This document shows, in pieces, positions 5,715 through 5,850 of a DNA stretch of 5,850 bases; the first letter of the stretch is position 1, and each line of letters opens with the position of its first letter. A model generated the notes under the pieces. It did not search any database. It was not told where the DNA came from and saw nothing but the letters and a program-made list of their open reading frames with translations. Origin of the DNA: Chloroflexota bacterium. Its GTDB lineage: Bacteria > Chloroflexota > Anaerolineae > Aggregatilineales > UBA3940. The stretch spans positions 1-5,850 of the forward strand of contig DRKO01000323.1 of assembly GCA_011051745.1 (NCBI GenBank), in the 5' to 3' direction. The position numbers and the translations under genes are program-made.

Positions 5715-5850
5715 TGCTCCACCTCGCGTTCCAGCGCCGCCACGCGCCGGTACAAACGCATCAACTGGCGTGAATGATCGATCTCCGCCCAGGCCAGCAG
5801 CAGAAGGTCCATAGAGTGCGTCAGCAGGACGGAGAAGGGCACTTCCTCTC
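5702..5850 (-). CDS. C-terminal end of an unrecognised protein with a short coiled-coil tail (5' partial)
   Basis: An open frame enters from the right edge (first full codon at 5846-5848) and runs 48 codons to a TAG at 5702-5704. The visible residues comprise a hydrophobic stretch around MDLLLLAWAEID (fragment residues 13-24) and then a charged helix. In that helix L29, L32, V36, L39, V43 and W46 follow a 3-4-3-4 heptad spacing, so a short C-terminal coiled coil is likely. The stop lies inside the next gene, overlapping its first 13 bases, and the tail also carries that gene's ribosome binding site, which suggests translational coupling. I do not recognise the family. Coiled-coil tails of this sort occur on some glycosyltransferases and methyltransferases, but nothing here identifies one. 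The two competing frames are a frame that stops after nine codons and the frame of the downstream GH4 gene, which lacks a plausible start in this stretch. That supports this frame as the real one. Confidence 0.72.
   Translation of the reverse strand, partial: EEVPFSVLLTHSMDLLLLAWAEIDHSRQLMRLYRRVAALEREVEQWRK
5717..5725 (-). promoter_or_regulatory. Ribosome binding site of the first GH4 gene
   Basis: On the minus strand GAGGTGGAG precedes the ATG at 5712-5714, with its AGGTGG core (5719-5724) four bases from the start. It decides the start: the GH4 frame stays open up to the window edge, but I find no in-frame ATG, GTG or TTG upstream, and the glycine-rich NAD loop falls at residues 11-20, as expected. 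The site lies within the coding sequence of the preceding gene, where it encodes part of that protein's coiled-coil tail. Confidence 0.75.

Larger units (their letters stand above)
1..5850 (-). other. Single polycistronic operon (both ends outside the window)
   Basis: Six genes share one orientation. Junctions in transcription order are a 13-base overlap (5702-5714) and gaps of 32 (4387-4418), 9 (3193-3201), 5 (1946-1950) and 13 bases (898-910). None of the gaps can hold a normal promoter plus terminator, and no GC-rich hairpin followed by a T-run was seen. Co-transcription is inferred from spacing alone. Confidence 0.85.

Noticed and set aside
5715..5850. Extension of the first GH4 protein upstream to the window edge in its own frame
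   Set aside because: The frame is open but has no in-frame start codon here, its translation is Gly/Ala/Arg/Pro-rich, and the ATG at 5712-5714 has a good ribosome binding site with the NAD loop at the right distance.

Overview
The window is a high-GC (roughly 60% by eye) bacterial segment in which every supported gene lies on the minus strand. Transcription therefore runs from position 5850 towards position 1. Six protein genes fill almost the whole window: two are cut by the window edges and four are complete. The junctions are a 13-base overlap and gaps of 32, 9, 5 and 13 bases, so this looks like one polycistronic operon. Its promoter lies beyond the right edge and its end beyond the left edge. 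No RNA gene, mobile element, CRISPR array, strong terminator or gene-free stretch over 300 bases was seen.

Layout in transcription order: (1) the last 48 codons of an unrecognised protein ending in a short coiled coil (5702-5850); (2) a canonical-looking glycoside hydrolase family 4 (GH4) enzyme, NAD- and metal-dependent, of the 6-phospho-beta-glucosidase type (4419-5714); (3) a DegT/DnrJ/EryC1/StrS-type PLP-dependent sugar aminotransferase starting at GTG behind a perfect Shine-Dalgarno sequence (3202-4386); (4) a second, divergent GH4 paralogue with altered active-site motifs (1951-3192); (5) a CelD/BcsL (FemAB-like) GNAT-fold acyltransferase (911-1945); (6) a tandem-SIS sugar-phosphate isomerase/deaminase related to the isomerase half of GlmS, without the glutaminase domain and cut at its C-terminus by the left edge (1-897).

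Together the genes suggest processing of (amino)sugars or glycosides. GH4 enzymes work by transient NAD-dependent oxidation of the sugar C3 hydroxyl, DegT enzymes aminate keto-sugars, GNAT enzymes acylate amines, and SIS enzymes of this class interconvert or deaminate amino-sugar phosphates. The simplest reading is a catabolic operon for phospho-glycosides or chitobiose-like sugars with extra modifying enzymes. A more adventurous reading is an oxidation-amination-acylation route in which a GH4-like protein supplies a 3-keto sugar to the aminotransferase. The sequence cannot decide between these. The SIS and GH4 protein styles, with the base composition, remind me of Chloroflexota (or possibly Actinomycetota); this taxonomic guess is weak because there is no marker gene.
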